A DNA stretch of 64,000 bases, from contig NC_058511.1 in NCBI RefSeq assembly GCF_020382885.2, positions 17,908,504 through 17,972,503 on the forward strand, in the 5' to 3' direction. The number at the start of each line of letters is the position of its first letter. The first letter of the stretch is position 1. The notes below the pieces were generated by a model that was not told the DNA's origin, did not search any database, and worked only from the letters and a program-made list of their open reading frames with translations. Source of the stretch: Scatophagus argus. Its lineage: Eukaryota; Chordata; Actinopteri; Scatophagidae. A program made the position numbers and the translations under genes. Shown piece after piece: positions 19,708-33,200 of the stretch.

Positions 19708-20200
19708 AAAACACCAACATCCAGCAGCTGTCTTTGACTTTTTATGCTACTACAGTCAGGCGTATTTGTAGGCTGAGCTTTAGTGTTGGCTGTGTGTGGG
19801 TGGGTGTCAGGTTTTTCTGAATCGTTCAGGTGATGCGGAAATGAAATTTGTTTCTCATCCGTTTGTACATTATGTTAATGTTATGAAGACGACTTCATCT
19901 GAAAAGGTGACACATTACGACATTTTTTACATGTTTTGATGATCCTAAGAGAGAATCAGCTGTAGCTGTTAGAAAAACTGACAAATCTGAGGGACTCGAT
20001 GGTTCTAGCAACACACTGACACTAGAGTTCATTTCCAGAGATGCTTCTTTGTCCTCTAAAGTGTCATAATGTCAGTCAAATTTTCCTTCTTTGTTTGTTT
20101 TTGTTTTATTTTTAAAGCACTTGATTTTATTTGGAACCATGAGGTTCTCTCACATTTTGAAGATGTAAATTCTGAACTTAAACGCTAACATCTTTCTATA

Positions 20201-20206
20201 AATAAA
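20201..20206 (+). terminator. katna1 polyadenylation signal
   Basis: AATAAA about 500 bp after the katna1 stop codon and followed by T/GT-rich sequence. It is the first canonical hexamer downstream, so the 3' UTR is probably about 0.5 kb. Confidence 0.7.
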
Positions 20207-20229
20207 GTTAATGATAATAAACATCAGCG

Positions 20230-22370
20230 TTTTCCATTTAAGGTTAGTTATTAAGCAGTTTGTCATATTTGTTGATGAGACATCATGTTAGATACAGATT
20301 TCTAGCTTGTTGGTATTTATTATAATTGTCTCTTGTGACTATGTTGTTGATCTTGTAAACATGCGTTTATGACTAAAGTCATGAACTTTATAGCAGATGA
20401 GAACAAAAAAAAAATAACGTTAAAAGTAACGAAAATCAATAACGTTTGAATTACTTGATTTTCCCCTAAACATGTATATTTTTCTTCATTAACAACAAGA
20501 TCACTCGGAGCTATAAGTTGTAATATTCAGTAGTTTTTAGATTGAAGCCTAAGAGCATAGAGGTGCAGATATTGAGTCCAAAACAGTTGTGAGCACAAAA
20601 TTCTGATGTCCTTTACAAGCCAGTTTGAAATGTGCTGTCTCAGTTTTCTCCTTCTGACCTGGCACATGCCGAATATTTGAAAATGTGAGATGGAACTTAG
20701 AACTTTTTGTCCAACATTCTAACACCCACATTAGTGTTCTATGCATCATACCTGCATTCAAAACCCATACAAAAATGTTTTACTTCCAGGTTGGACAAAA
20801 AAAAGAATTTGAAAATCAGCACTTGAATTAGATTCTGCATGTGAACTACTGTATGTCATGTGTCCGTGTGTCACATCGTTCACTGTTTGTGTTTACTCCA
20901 GATATCTGAAGACAAGGACGCGTTTGACGTTCTCTGTCTGCCTGTACAACCTCAATATTCAGAAAAAAAACAAGTTTGTTGGTCATATGGAAAGCATTTA
21001 ATCAGCATTTTAGACCCAAATACACAGTCCAGCTGCAAGTCATACATTCTTTTTTGCACACAAAGTCTCAAAATAGTAATGCTTGAGTCTACTCCTATTT
21101 AAACAGAAGAGCAAATTAAAATAATTTAGTTTATTCAGCAATACGTCTGAATCGATGCCTTACAGGCTAATTTAGGGTCATCTACAGCACGCTGTTGTAC
21201 TGACTTTGGGAATTTGAGTCTGATTCAAATACAGACTGAGCTTATTTTAGCTATCATGCAGCTTCCAAGTTTTAATGTGTAACCTGCTGATAGAATAGCA
21301 AACTGCATTCACTAGCTAGACTACACATGCAACTTTTTGCTATCGCAGTACGTCATGCATTCTGCAGGTTAACTGAAGCCCAGGAAGACACCACCTCAGC
21401 CGCTCTGAGATACACAAGCTGATGACTTTAGGGTGTTTTTAAAGCATAATGATTATAAATAAAAACATAAAATTGAAACACTTGCACTTTTTGAGTTTTG
21501 GATTAATTAAACCTTGTTGTCTTGGTCCATCACACACAGCCCAGTGAAGCATCTGGAGTAATACTCAGGAGGTATGTCATCAAACTCTGGCCCATAAGTC
21601 ATGATGAGATGAGCATAAAAGAAAATGGGTAAAAAAAAAAAAAAAAAAGAAAAGAAGCATCCATGCAGGTTCAAGCCCAGCTAAATTTTCACTCGGAAAA
21701 ACAAAACTTTAAGTGCAGATTCTTCTCCTTTCATTTACTTCTGGAATTGATGGTCTTGCCTTGTGCACACACTGTTTTACAATGGTACGGTCATAGCAGT
21801 AGTTTGACAATCTGAATGACCTCACTTACACGCTTCATTATTAGTAGCAGCAAACCACATACAAAATCAGTCAAAGAAATTACATTAAAATCCCCCTTTT
21901 CCTGATTGAGTCCCACAAATAGTCACTGAGGCACTGTGAAGAAAGACAATCAACGTGAGCCTCAGCAGTGGGCAGCAGGCCTGAAAGGGTGGTGTTCTTA
22001 CATTAGTGACATTCAGAATCTAGAAGAGGTGTGGGAGAAAAACAGTGGTCATTCGTTTTTCAGACAAGATTCAGTATTAGCTTGCTTCACTGGATCAACA
22101 GATACATATGTAACAGCTGAAGTATTCGCCTTCACTTCACTTAAAGTAAGTAAAGACGGGCAGGAGACCGATGTTTGCCTCATGCCTCACTTGAGTGTAT
22201 CTGCTGCCTTTCTTTACCATTAGTTTTCAGCAGTGGGGTACAATTCTGGGGGAAAAAAGTGTGAGAAAACAGTGTGATCTGTACAGGACGACTACATACA
22301 GGAAGTCTTTTTAGTGTACATAAAGAGTAAATCAGTGGATGCAACCTGGAAAATGCTCAGTTTGTTAATA
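20230..22370. other. intergenic spacer between convergent katna1 and ginm1
   Basis: No coding exon or repeat family recognised. Contains an A-run near 21631-21648. The stretch between about 22.4 and 23.6 kb is probably ginm1 3' UTR, because a minus-strand AATAAA lies at 22376-22371. Confidence 0.5.
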
Positions 22371-22376
22371 TTTATT
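22371..22376 (-). terminator. possible ginm1 polyadenylation signal
   Basis: TTTATT on the + strand reads AATAAA on the minus strand, about 1.2 kb after the ginm1 stop codon. Other weaker signals exist, so this is a candidate only. Confidence 0.35.
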
Positions 22377-23607
22377 TGGTGAACCTACAGTACTCATACC
22401 TGCCTTCCCGAAACCTCTGTTGTGTTGTTAGGTTTTGGTGACAAAATACAGCTTACAGAAGACAAAAAAACAGAACTGCAGTATCTCATCTCATGGTTCA
22501 TTTAGCAGCTGTTCTGAAGCTTTCAATAATATCACACGATCACTCCATCAGGAAATGGAGTTTCCTTAGTTGTAGATGTTCAAAGTGCCTTTTTTTTCGA
22601 AGCACTTTGAAGAAGTCACAGCCAACATGGCTTAAAGGAATATTTTGACCTTTCATTAAAGATGCTCATTTCCTTTCTTGCACAGAGCTGGATGAAAGAA
22701 TAAAGCAATGCCTTACTGGAGTCTCTGCTGGTTGCCTGGCAACCTTATGGGAAGACACTCTAGGATGTCACTGTGCACAGCCAAGAAATCTGGAATCTGG
22801 ATGGTTTCTCCACTTTGATTTTTGTGCTGATTAAACAATAAGATATAACCCCTTGTTTTCCCCTCTTTTCACACTTTATGCTAAGCTCAGCCAAAAACGA
22901 ATTTTTGAACTAAAGCTGGGCTTCAAGTTCGTCAAGTTCAAAGTTTTCGACCGTATCACAAAGAACAGCTACTAAATGGAATTGTTTTGGTTGCGAATGA
23001 ACGCTGAAACTAAAACACAGCTCCATAGGGATCTATATGTATTTTCTTCTGGCATTACATTTTAAAACAATAATGGCAATTAATTTCAGAATCAGAATCA
23101 ATTTGGCGAAATCAGGAAATTTGGAAGAATAAGCCATGTTGTTATGGCATGTTTTGGAAGTAGATAAGTTTAAGTGCTCATTTAGGTCATTTGTGGTTAA
23201 AAGTAACTTGTTACTTAGCTAAGTTACCTAAAAAGGCTAACCAGTCACAGAAGCAGAATTTGGTTTTCTTTGCAAATGACCTGTTTGCACGGATGCTGGT
23301 AAACACACGGTGGGCTTAGCAGTCTCGGTGCCTTAACAACTCAGCACTATGAAACACTCATTTTGATCATGTGACTAAATTTGAGTGTTTGTGGACCAGC
23401 ATAAAGCCAACAAATTGAGTTTAGTCAATCTGATGGTTCTGTTCCTTAGCTAATGGTAAGCTGAAGTGAAAAAAACAGTGATTCACAAAACTGAATAGAA
23501 ACTAGTGACAAAACCAGGCCATGCTGAAAACTTAACAGGGTAACCAAGGTTAAAGAACAAATAAGTACAAACTGGGGAAAAACTGAGCTCGTAAAGTCAA
23601 CCCTCAT

Positions 23608-26600
23608 TCAAGGTTTCTTCTCTTCTTCTTCTGCTTCTATTTCTATGTCCTCCAGCAGAGTGTGCTTCTCCTCCTCTGGCATTAGAGTGACAGGGTTTAG
23701 GTGAAAAATGTGCCTGTAAAAAAAGAGAAAAGGTTAGCAGTTAATCAGCTAAAGGAGGCCAGCTGGGGCCTGTCTCACAACTACGAGACATAAGATAAGC
23801 GCTTGCACTGGGAACGGGAACAATAAAAGCCATCATCTTACACTGATTCACCATGGTAACGGGTAAATAAAGAGCTAGAAAAATGAAAAGCATACCAATG
23901 TGGAGCGTGACATTTATCAATCAATAAGTTAAGACCATTACATTTTATTCGGCGCAGTCAGGTTCACACATAACAAAGTAAACCCACTTTCTTAAACAGG
24001 GGCATTATTAGTAACAAGAACACCTTCTGCATAATCCAGCAGATTATCTGTTCACTCACAAACCCCATGAAACAAACTCACTTGTGTTCACAAGTTGGAA
24101 AGAAGATGTCCAAAATCTTGACGATGACCGCTGATCCGACAACGCCGATCACCACCACCCACATAACCAGGAAGAAAAGAGGCAGTGACTCAGAGCTGAA
24201 GCGCCTCAGACGCTCTCGCACTTCCTCCACCCACTGGCACATGGCCTGAGGACAAGAGGGACATGGAGACATGAGCATGACATGAGATGTGGGAAGGTGT
24301 GCACACAGGAAGGCAGGAAAAGAAAGCAGAATGACAGAGATCTTCTGGGAGATCACCCATCATAAACTGCCTGAATAGCAAAAGTAATGTGGAAAATGTC
24401 ACTGGTATTCATGTGTCATGTTCATTGGCTAGAGCCAAAGGATGTCTGTCAGAGTGTGGCATGCAGTAAAACCGTTTTAGAAATCCAAAGATAAGTACGT
24501 GTATATATTCATCTCTAAAAAGTCATTTTACTGGTGTCTAGGAAGCTGCATCCTTGAATTGTCTGTAAATGGCAAACTCATCATCAATTTCACCATAGAC
24601 AAGCAACGCAATGCAAGAATAATCCCAAAGTATCTCCAAAATTGTAGAGTTTGTGCTTTCTGACATCCATGATAGTTCATACAGTTTCACAGCATCAGTA
24701 GCAACTAGGGAGAAGTTTTATGGGCACTACTGTGAGCTATGACATAGACAATGTGCAACTGAGGCATATCAAAAAATTCTAACCTGTTTTGGTCCTACAA
24801 TGAAGCTCAAGTATCAGTACTACCAGTGCTGGAGCATACATATTGGATGCTGACAGAAAACCATACAAGTGCATCCCAATGTATAAACTGACTTTCCGTT
24901 TCCTGTTTGTGACCCAGAACAGCCTGACTGGGAATCCAAGCTCTCCTGCTGAAATGGTTCGCCGCCTTTAACGCAGTACACATTGCATGTCATCAACTGC
25001 ATCTAGCATCACACTTGGCTTACAGAGTAAGATGATATAAATTCTTTGGGCGGAGTTTCCATCTGAATCTGATCCGGCTGCCCCTGCTCTCTGTCTTCAA
25101 ACTCATCATCGTATCTGACATCATAGAGCACATCAGGGTCCATACGCAGGGGAGTCTCTGGGAGCTTTCCCGGGGCTGCAGTCTCTTCCTGGGTGGTGTC
25201 TGTGTGCTTCAGGGGGTACTGGCTGGTGGTCTGTGAGAATAGCTGTTCATCTGATTTCAAACATGGGGAAAAAATTAAGAATACATAGCAAATTGCTCTG
25301 TTATAGAATAATAACTAAAAACTAATAATAACTAGGATCGGAAAAGGCCCCACGTTTTGATACCTTTTCTAGGATTTGGTGCATCTGTGACAACAACATC
25401 ATTCTCTCTGGGAATCCTGAAGATCTCGCTGTGTCCAATAGGGTAGATGTTGGTAAACTGAGCCAGCTTCTGAAAATCTGGGCTCATCAGTATTTTCACC
25501 TCACACATGTCAGGCTGTTGGACCTAAATGACACAAGTGCAGATGATATGAAGATATATCCAAATACTACTATTCCATATGGTGTTTCACACAATGAGCT
25601 AAGGTTGTCAAAAGTATGCTGATTATTTTTCAATACCACGTGTTTAAAACAATACGATATCTGTCTGCTTGATTTTTTTTTTTTTTTTTTTTTTAAAAAC
25701 ACACAGACACACATTAACTGGACTTTCAGTAAGCCACGGTTTTCCATAAACTATACAAAAAACAATATTCCATGTACCAACTGGATACAGAGAGGAATTA
25801 GTATTATTCTTACAAATGCTTTAATATTATTGGTCAGAGTTGAAAGTTTTGAGGTATTCCCCAAAAAGGTGAGGGTTCTGTGGGTGTATATTCTCTCCAA
25901 TTATCATGGTCAAAGTTTCCTAAGGGGAAACAAGATAGCTGCAGCTTCAAAAATATGCATACGGTAAAATGTCACTACTTTTTATTTAACATCTGTTACA
26001 GACTTGGCAATGAGTGACTCACAGAATTAAAATTTGATAGTAAGACCCAGAAGATTCCAAACCTCTTTGCCCTCCATCTCGATCACTTCACTGAACACTT
26101 GCAGAGCCACCACCTCCTCTGAGTCACTGTATAGTCGGTTCTGGCTCACCATCACACGGGTGACAATGGACACCAAGTCCCCAGATTCAAAGCCACTGCT
26201 TCCATTGATGTGGTCTACTGGAAAAACAACAATTCGGCATACTTACAAGTTTACAATGGTTCTCAAGTTATGTTTTAACTTTTGGAAACACAATGAGCTA
26301 AGGAGTCCATCAATTCAACAGCAGTAAGTTTGTCAATGATCATTTTCATTAAGAATTAAACATACATACAACTCTTGCTGTCATTATTGATACTGCTATT
26401 GAGTGTTTTAAGCAACAGCATGTTATGAAGATAGGAAATGACCCCACCCAATTTTTGTGATAAAAATATTAAAGATTAATAAAGAGTGATTCATTTTTAA
26501 CAGGAAAAGAATGCATTTTCATCAGGTTTCATTAGTACTTTCTTCTGGTTGTTTTTATTATAGTTTGGTGCTTGAATTTATCGTAACATCAAACATTCAA

Positions 26601-27140
26601 GTGATATGAGAAAAACTCACAGAGAAGTGCTTGGCAGTTGAATCTGGTGACCCCTGATAGCTCTACTGGGATGTCATTGACCAGCACCTGCTCTTCACCC
26701 ACCGATATGTTTAAATTTATCTGAAAGAACAATTAACGACGGCAAGGATCAGCTGACCCATCTTTGTATCCTCGCTATATAAGTTGGCTTATATTGTTGC
26801 TAACGTTATACCTGCAAGTTGTTGGAATCCTGCAACTGTGTATCAGCCAATGTCCCTGTCGTCACGTTAATCAGGATGTTTTCCTGTAGAGATCAATAAT
26901 TAACAGGAAAACAAATAGCCGTGAGCACAATATCTGCCAGTTTCGGTAATGTTATTTCTGATTAAAGCAGGACGATGAGTAAGCGAACGCTTTGTTAATA
27001 TCACCATCAGGTTAGCAAATACTGCTGACATTTGTCGCTTTTGGTCTTACCGTGTTTAGTTGCCTAGGTGGTGACTCTGTGCATGTTACTGAGGCAAAGA
27101 GAAGAAACAAAACACAAATTATTGTCCCTGTTGTTTCCAT
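23608..27140 (-). CDS. ginm1: glycoprotein integral membrane protein 1
   Basis: Single-pass type I membrane glycoprotein of unknown molecular function. Exons in transcript order: 27140-27051, 26883-26812, 26720-26621, 26217-26063, 25523-25364, 25250-25024, 24245-24082, 23713-23608. The phases join into 357 residues (human 330). A hydrophobic signal peptide (about residues 1-20) is followed by the lumenal part with N-glycosylation sequons (INVT, LNIS, INGS), the conserved blocks VLVNDIPVELSGVTR and VQQPDMCEVKILM, and SQTTSQYP...APGKLPETPLR, which is close to the human protein. One transmembrane helix (LFFLVMWVVVIGVVGSAVIV) leads to DIFFPTCEHK and a short cytoplasmic tail rich in Glu/Lys. An extra acidic stretch (YDDEFEDREQ) in exon 6 explains most of the added length. 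Start chosen as the first ATG before the signal peptide. Head to head with ppil4. Confidence 0.93.
25673..25694. repeat. T22 homopolymer in ginm1 intron
   Basis: Twenty-two consecutive T followed by AAAAAC; lies between ginm1 exons 4 and 5 (an A-run in transcript sense). Confidence 0.9.
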
Positions 27141-27257
27141 TTTGAGTTGGCTTATCTTACCAGTAGCAAGATAGCTAAAACAAAAACATTGAGAAAGACG
27201 AGTGCTTTGCGCACGCGCGTGAAATCCACTACTTCTCGCGAGATCAGGAACGTCAGC
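27141..27257. promoter_or_regulatory. bidirectional ginm1/ppil4 promoter
   Basis: Only 117 bp separate the two start codons. The interval is CpG-rich (GCGCACGCGCG at about 27209-27219), unlike its AT-rich surroundings, and has no TATA box. It contains the perfect palindrome TCTCGCGAGA at 27234-27243, an established core element of bidirectional and housekeeping CpG promoters. Both transcripts must start in or very near this interval. Confidence 0.85.
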
Positions 27258-30200
27258 ATGGCGGTGCTCCTTGAAACGACGCTCGGCGATATTGTAATTG
27301 ATTTGTTTACAGAAGAACGTCCTAAAAGTAAGAATATAAAGCCATTTCCATTTAACAGTAGATAATTATTTGAGTTGGTTGGTAGTTGAGTAAGCTATTG
27401 ACGAGCTGGTTTGCATTATAAGCGGGTGCTAGCTGAAGCTGTTAGCTTGCCTGCGTCCTGTTCGTTTGTTTAATTAGTATTAGTCAACGTCAACAACAAA
27501 TATACGGTACGCTGTGTTATGAAGGACGTAGTAAACTGCTGTCGGTTACCTCTGTGCCCTTTTCTTTTGCAGCTTGCCTAAACTTTCTGAAATTATGCAA
27601 GATAAAGTATTACAACTACTGCCTCATCCACAATGTCCAGGTAAAGCTAATTCTCTTGCAAACTTTTGTTTGCTTTTCGAATTGATTTATGAATCAATCT
27701 CAGATATGATGACAGGGTGCACTCTGTTGTCGGTGGGTTCCCACAGGAGTTAAAGTGCTGTATGCATACAGGATATTTCTCATACCTGCATGAGTGTGTG
27801 TGTGTGTGTGTATGTATCTGTATTGTTGAGCTCTTGAGACCAGTTTTATCATTGGAATAAGAATTTCACAATCTTATTCACAATCAAAAAAAGATTAACC
27901 ACAGTGATCATGTGCACAGATGATGCCAAGCCAAACAAAGTTTCGTTTATCTGGACGTTGCACATACTTAAGAATGAAAGTGTGCTCTGCTTGACTATCA
28001 CTGTAACTATATGTCTGTCTCACATGTTTCTTCAGAGAGATTTCATAGTACAGACCGGAGATCCCACAGGGACAGGGCGTGGTGGAGAATCTGTATATTG
28101 GTCAGTCATCTTTGTCACAGCTGCTGACTTTTGATTTGGCACTGCAAATTGAATACTATGACAAAGTTTTCCTATTTTTTATGGTTTTTTTGTATTTTTA
28201 GCAAACTCTATGGGGACCAGGCCCACTTTTTCGATGCAGAGAAAGCACCACGCATCAAACACAGGAAGAAGGGGACAGTATCCATGGTGAACAATGGAAA
28301 TGATCAGCATGGTTCTCAGGTGAATAAGTTGTATGTACACACTGAATTTGCCCTGAGTTGCAGATGGCTTCCAGAGCAGAAACAACAGAAATGAGGTATT
28401 CTAACTTGAATATCAATATTAATTAAGGATATAATTTGAATGTATAAATCAGCTGATTAGTTGACTCGTTATAGCAAGTGTACAGAGCTTTTACGTTTTT
28501 AACATAAACCATATCTGATACAGAATCAGATGTCCCCCTCTGGATGTGTTACATGATGTGCTTGATCTGTTATGTCATACTTGTCTTCAGTTCCTTATTA
28601 CCACAGGTGAGAACTTGGACTACCTAGATGGGGTCCATACTGTGTTTGGGGAAGTGACAGAAGGCATGGACGTCTTGGCCAAAATCAATGAGAGCTTTGT
28701 GGACAAGGATTTTGTTCCATTTCAGGATATCAGGTGAGCTAAGACAACGTAGCGTACGTAGTATATTGTGTGTCCAGGAATGCATTTAATACGCACTTCT
28801 GAGCGTAAAATGTTACAATCATGAGCTGAAAATATTTTTGCTATAGGATAAACCACACAGTTATCCTGGATGACCCTTTTGATGACCCTCCTGACTTGCC
28901 AGTGCCTGATAGATCACCTGAGCCCACCAAAGAGCAGCTAGATGTGAGTGCCGCCTCCCTTTTTTCTGGTCAAATAAACATGAACAACGTATAGTATCTG
29001 TAAAAACAATGTATATTATCTAAGTAACTACTGCTGTTTGTGCCACGGGTGCGCAGAGTGGCCGAATTGGAGCAGATGAGGCGATCGACGATACAGAGGG
29101 GAAAGGAGCTGAGGAGTTGGAGGAGAGGTTGAATGAGAAAGAAGCCAAGACTCGGGCCATCCTGCTGGAGATGGTGAGGAGAAGAAGTAATCTGTTGTTG
29201 GAGTTCATTTGATATATATTCAAGATGTGGTCTGAGGCACATCTCCACTCTTCTGTCATACATTTCTCTAGGTGGGTGACCTCCCTGATGCGGATGTGAA
29301 GCCTCCAGAGAACGTGTTGTTTGTGTGCAAACTGAACCCAGTGACTACAGACGAGGACCTGGAAATCATCTTTTCTCGTTTCGGGTCCATAAAAAGGTGA
29401 ACTCTAAGTTGCCAGTTTGTATTCTAGATCTTTAGAATTGATTTGTGGAGATTGTGTATTAACTTACATTTACTTAAGTGTGTATTATTAAAAAATGTTC
29501 ATGTTGCTCTTGTTCTTTGTAGCTGTGAGATCATCAGAGACTGGAAAACTGGAGATTCCCTCTGTTATGCTTTTATTGAGTTTGAAAAGGTGAGAATCTT
29601 GTATTTCGATATGAACTGTAATATCTAAGTACACATAATGTGCCTTGACATTGCACTTATGTGTTCGAAGTATGTGGGCCTCATTCAGATTCTTTTTGAG
29701 AGTGAGGTGAGAAGATCAATATTAAACGCATTACTGTGCGTTTACTACTGACCTGGAGTCAGATCATTTTAGCCAAGCTTAGCATAAGGAAATGAGCAGG
29801 TGGATATCCTGGTTCTGTCCAAAGTGAAAAAATGCATCCATGTGCTGTTTTAATCTTGTCAAATAAAAGCCATGCACATTGAGACACTGAACTGTTTCCC
29901 CCTGCTTTTCAATCTTTATGCTAAGTTAGCCCAGCTCCAAACACACACACACACATACACATACACACACATACACATACATGCTCTCATGCAAGACAGA
30001 TAGATGACGGTCTCCTTATCTTTATCTCTGGGAAAAAGGAAGCATATTTCATAAACTGTTGAACTAACACTTAACTGTACAATGAGGGTAGCTTGACAAG
30101 ACACTAATAAACTATCGCATTAGGTGTTTTTTTTATTATTATCATTGTCATTGTCATTTTTGTCAATATATAGATATTTGGAACATGACATTGTAACGCA

Positions 30201-33200
30201 GTTTTCAACATTTAACATTCAGATGTTCTTTAGTCTTCAGTAAGTACAGTATATATCTAGTGAAAGTGACAGATGGAACATGGAAATCCCCCCTGCAGGA
30301 TGTGAATAATGGAAGTCATAAACTGAACTCTCTTGCTCGATCTCATTATGACGTGTTGATAATTATCACATGGGCTGCTGGAGTCATTATGATAGAGAAG
30401 TATGATTATAGAGATGTGGAAGTTATGAATATAATATATAATATAAATTTACTATAAACCTGCTACACTGTTGGCTAGCTGTCCATCATGGAGATAAAAT
30501 TAGTGTTTCTTCAAGGACAACTTCCCTTTGCTGGATGACTTTACACCTTTATCAGTAAATGAGGGACACCATATGCACTGTTAGTCTTATAAGTGGCTTG
30601 AACTCGTGGTGAATCTTTAGCAGACCATGTCATTTGGGGAGGTTCACGTTTTGTCACTGACTTTCAGCCCTCTGCTGTTTGTGAGTTTCAGTGATGGACT
30701 GTGAATAAAAAAACAAACAAATAACCCCTGAAATGGAGCACAACAATAACATTATGAATGATGGGTGGATATTTAAACCATTAGAGGGCGCTGGAGAGTT
30801 TGTTGGATCTCAAATGTTTTTACTCAGAGTTAAACCATCTAGCAATATAAATTTTTTTATCAAATATAATGACATGTCCTTGGAAATGAACCCAAAAAGG
30901 TCTCATTTTGAATATCAAAGATCAATGGCAACCAAGGTTGTTGTTTATTTTTCCATAACGTATTTCATTCAAACACTCGTGTTGCAGAACGATGCCTACA
31001 TGTATTTTCAGCCAATCATGTAACCCCACTAGCCCAGTGACCTGAATAAATGTTGGCACGATACATTTCTGCTAGCCAGATATGTTTTTAAACTTTTTGA
31101 CAGTTTTCAGTTTTATGTTGTGTTAACGGCCTCCAAAACTAACACATCGGTGCTGTACAGTGTCAACATTTTATTCCGGTGACTGGCCTACTTCTGAAAC
31201 TCTGTTTGCATACTTGGCACACGGTGTCAGACTAGACACTAAACACTGCTGTGGTCATCAGCATGTTGAAATTGTGTCTGGTTGAAGCTGTGGTTTGGCA
31301 CTTCACATCAAATATCTCCTTTTGTAAACAGACAGCGGAGGCCTTGCGTGTTGTTAAATATCTGATAGCAGATACAAAGTGACAGACGTGTTTGGAAATG
31401 GTTCATTCTGACATGCTCTGTTGTCTGTGTCATTGAGTTGTAGAAGAACTTTGTATTTGGCTTGCTTTCTTTCAAACTGTTCTTTGATTTCCTGCTGTGT
31501 GAATGTTGAGTGTAGGGAGATAAAGGAAGAAGTTTGTCTCTAGCAAGTTTTGAGTGTTGTTTTTTTGTAGTTGAAATTTCATGTGTACTGTCTTTCTACT
31601 TTGTGCTTAAGCACAAAGAACATGTAGACATTGCAGATTAGTTAATTGAACCATTTGTAAATTCTCAGACAACATATCATTTTTTAAAGAAGAAACTCAA
31701 GTGTTCTTTGGTTTCAGGATCACCAGTGCAATGATTTTATTCTTTTCATGTTTCTATATATGGAACATAACTGTTGGTTCGACATCACTTTAGAGATTTT
31801 GGTTTTTTTTGTAGAATTAACATTTATTGAGAGAATTTGCAGAGTAATTGATAATGGAAATAATTGTCAACTGGAGCTATTTGCAACCAGGTGGAAGATA
31901 TGTTTTACATTTTAAATCTGAACTGATCTGATTTCTCTCTCTACTCTTTCAGAGTAACCTCTTTTATCACAAGTTATTCCATTTGTTGCTGACTTTATTA
32001 CATTATCTGTTTCTACAGGAACTTGACATTTACTTCTCACAGCTTCTTGTTTTATATGCTTTCTGTCTCCACAGCAAGAAGACTGTGAAAAGGCCTACTT
32101 CAAAATGGACAACGTGCTCATTGATGATCGTCGCATTCACGTAGACTTCAGCCAGTCGGTGGCAAAGATCAAATGGAAAGGGAAAGGTACTGCAGTAATG
32201 CAGTGTAAACCTGGTTTCTGTAATGAGTGCAACTGTTCTCTGCACTGTTTCCCTGTGTTTCATAAGCAGCAATCCTGTTCGTGGCCTTGTCTGTTTCCTA
32301 GGTGGAAAGTATACTAAAGATGACTTTAAAGCCTACGAGAAGGACATGGAGAACCGATCCAAACTGGCTCTCAAGGATCAAGCGAAGCCTAAACAAGAGT
32401 ATCCTTATGTGTCAATAGGACTTTGTGTCATAAAAGTCATTCTGCAGTCTTTAACTGTACTGCCTCTTCTGGAGTGGGCATTTCACCTTTTTTTTTTTTG
32501 CTTAAATTTTCAAACCTTCACCTCGAGATTTCCATAACTTTCCACAAAGTTCAAAGTATGACCTGTTAATTGAGGAGGAAGAGGATGCAACAAGCCATCA
32601 ACACTCTGAGAAGAAACACAAGGAGAAGAGGCACCATCATCATTCTGATGATGAGGACAGCAGGAAGGCCAAAAAGCACAAGGTATCTTTACTCTCATCA
32701 CACCTCTCAATTGCCTTAAGCCAATTCTAACACTGTTACACTCTCCCAATGAGAACAATATAGGTAGAGTAGGGTTGAAGTTAAAGGGAAACTGGTATAG
32801 AATCACATTTGTTTTCTAAATCTGTATGTAGGAATGCAAGTAAAGTATGCATGCAATGCAAATGACCTACATTTTCCCTGTGGAAATATTAGTAAACAGA
32901 CACTATGAACATGCTCAAATCGGCATGATGCCACAACGTGCTCATTATTAAAAATCTTACTACGCCAGTTCCATGGTGTGATTTGTGTTTTCTTGCAGCT
33001 GTTAAAGTATTAAGTAACATTTATAGAATAATTATGGGCTGAACCTGAACCTGAATTTCCAGTAAAATTGTTAAGTCATTTATTGGATTAATTCACCTGC
33101 TCGTTTATCAGAGAGTTGCAGTTATTATTACGGTGATAGTAAGAAGGTGGTACACACACACACACCAGAGCCTTCTTCCAAGAAGCAGGTTTAGTCATTT

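Noticed and set aside
25862-25925. Possible extra ginm1 exon on the minus strand (frame with acceptor-like AG)
   Set aside because: Exon 4 ends in ...MEGKE and exon 5 starts VQQPDM; the phases join directly and match the human protein, so no exon is needed between.
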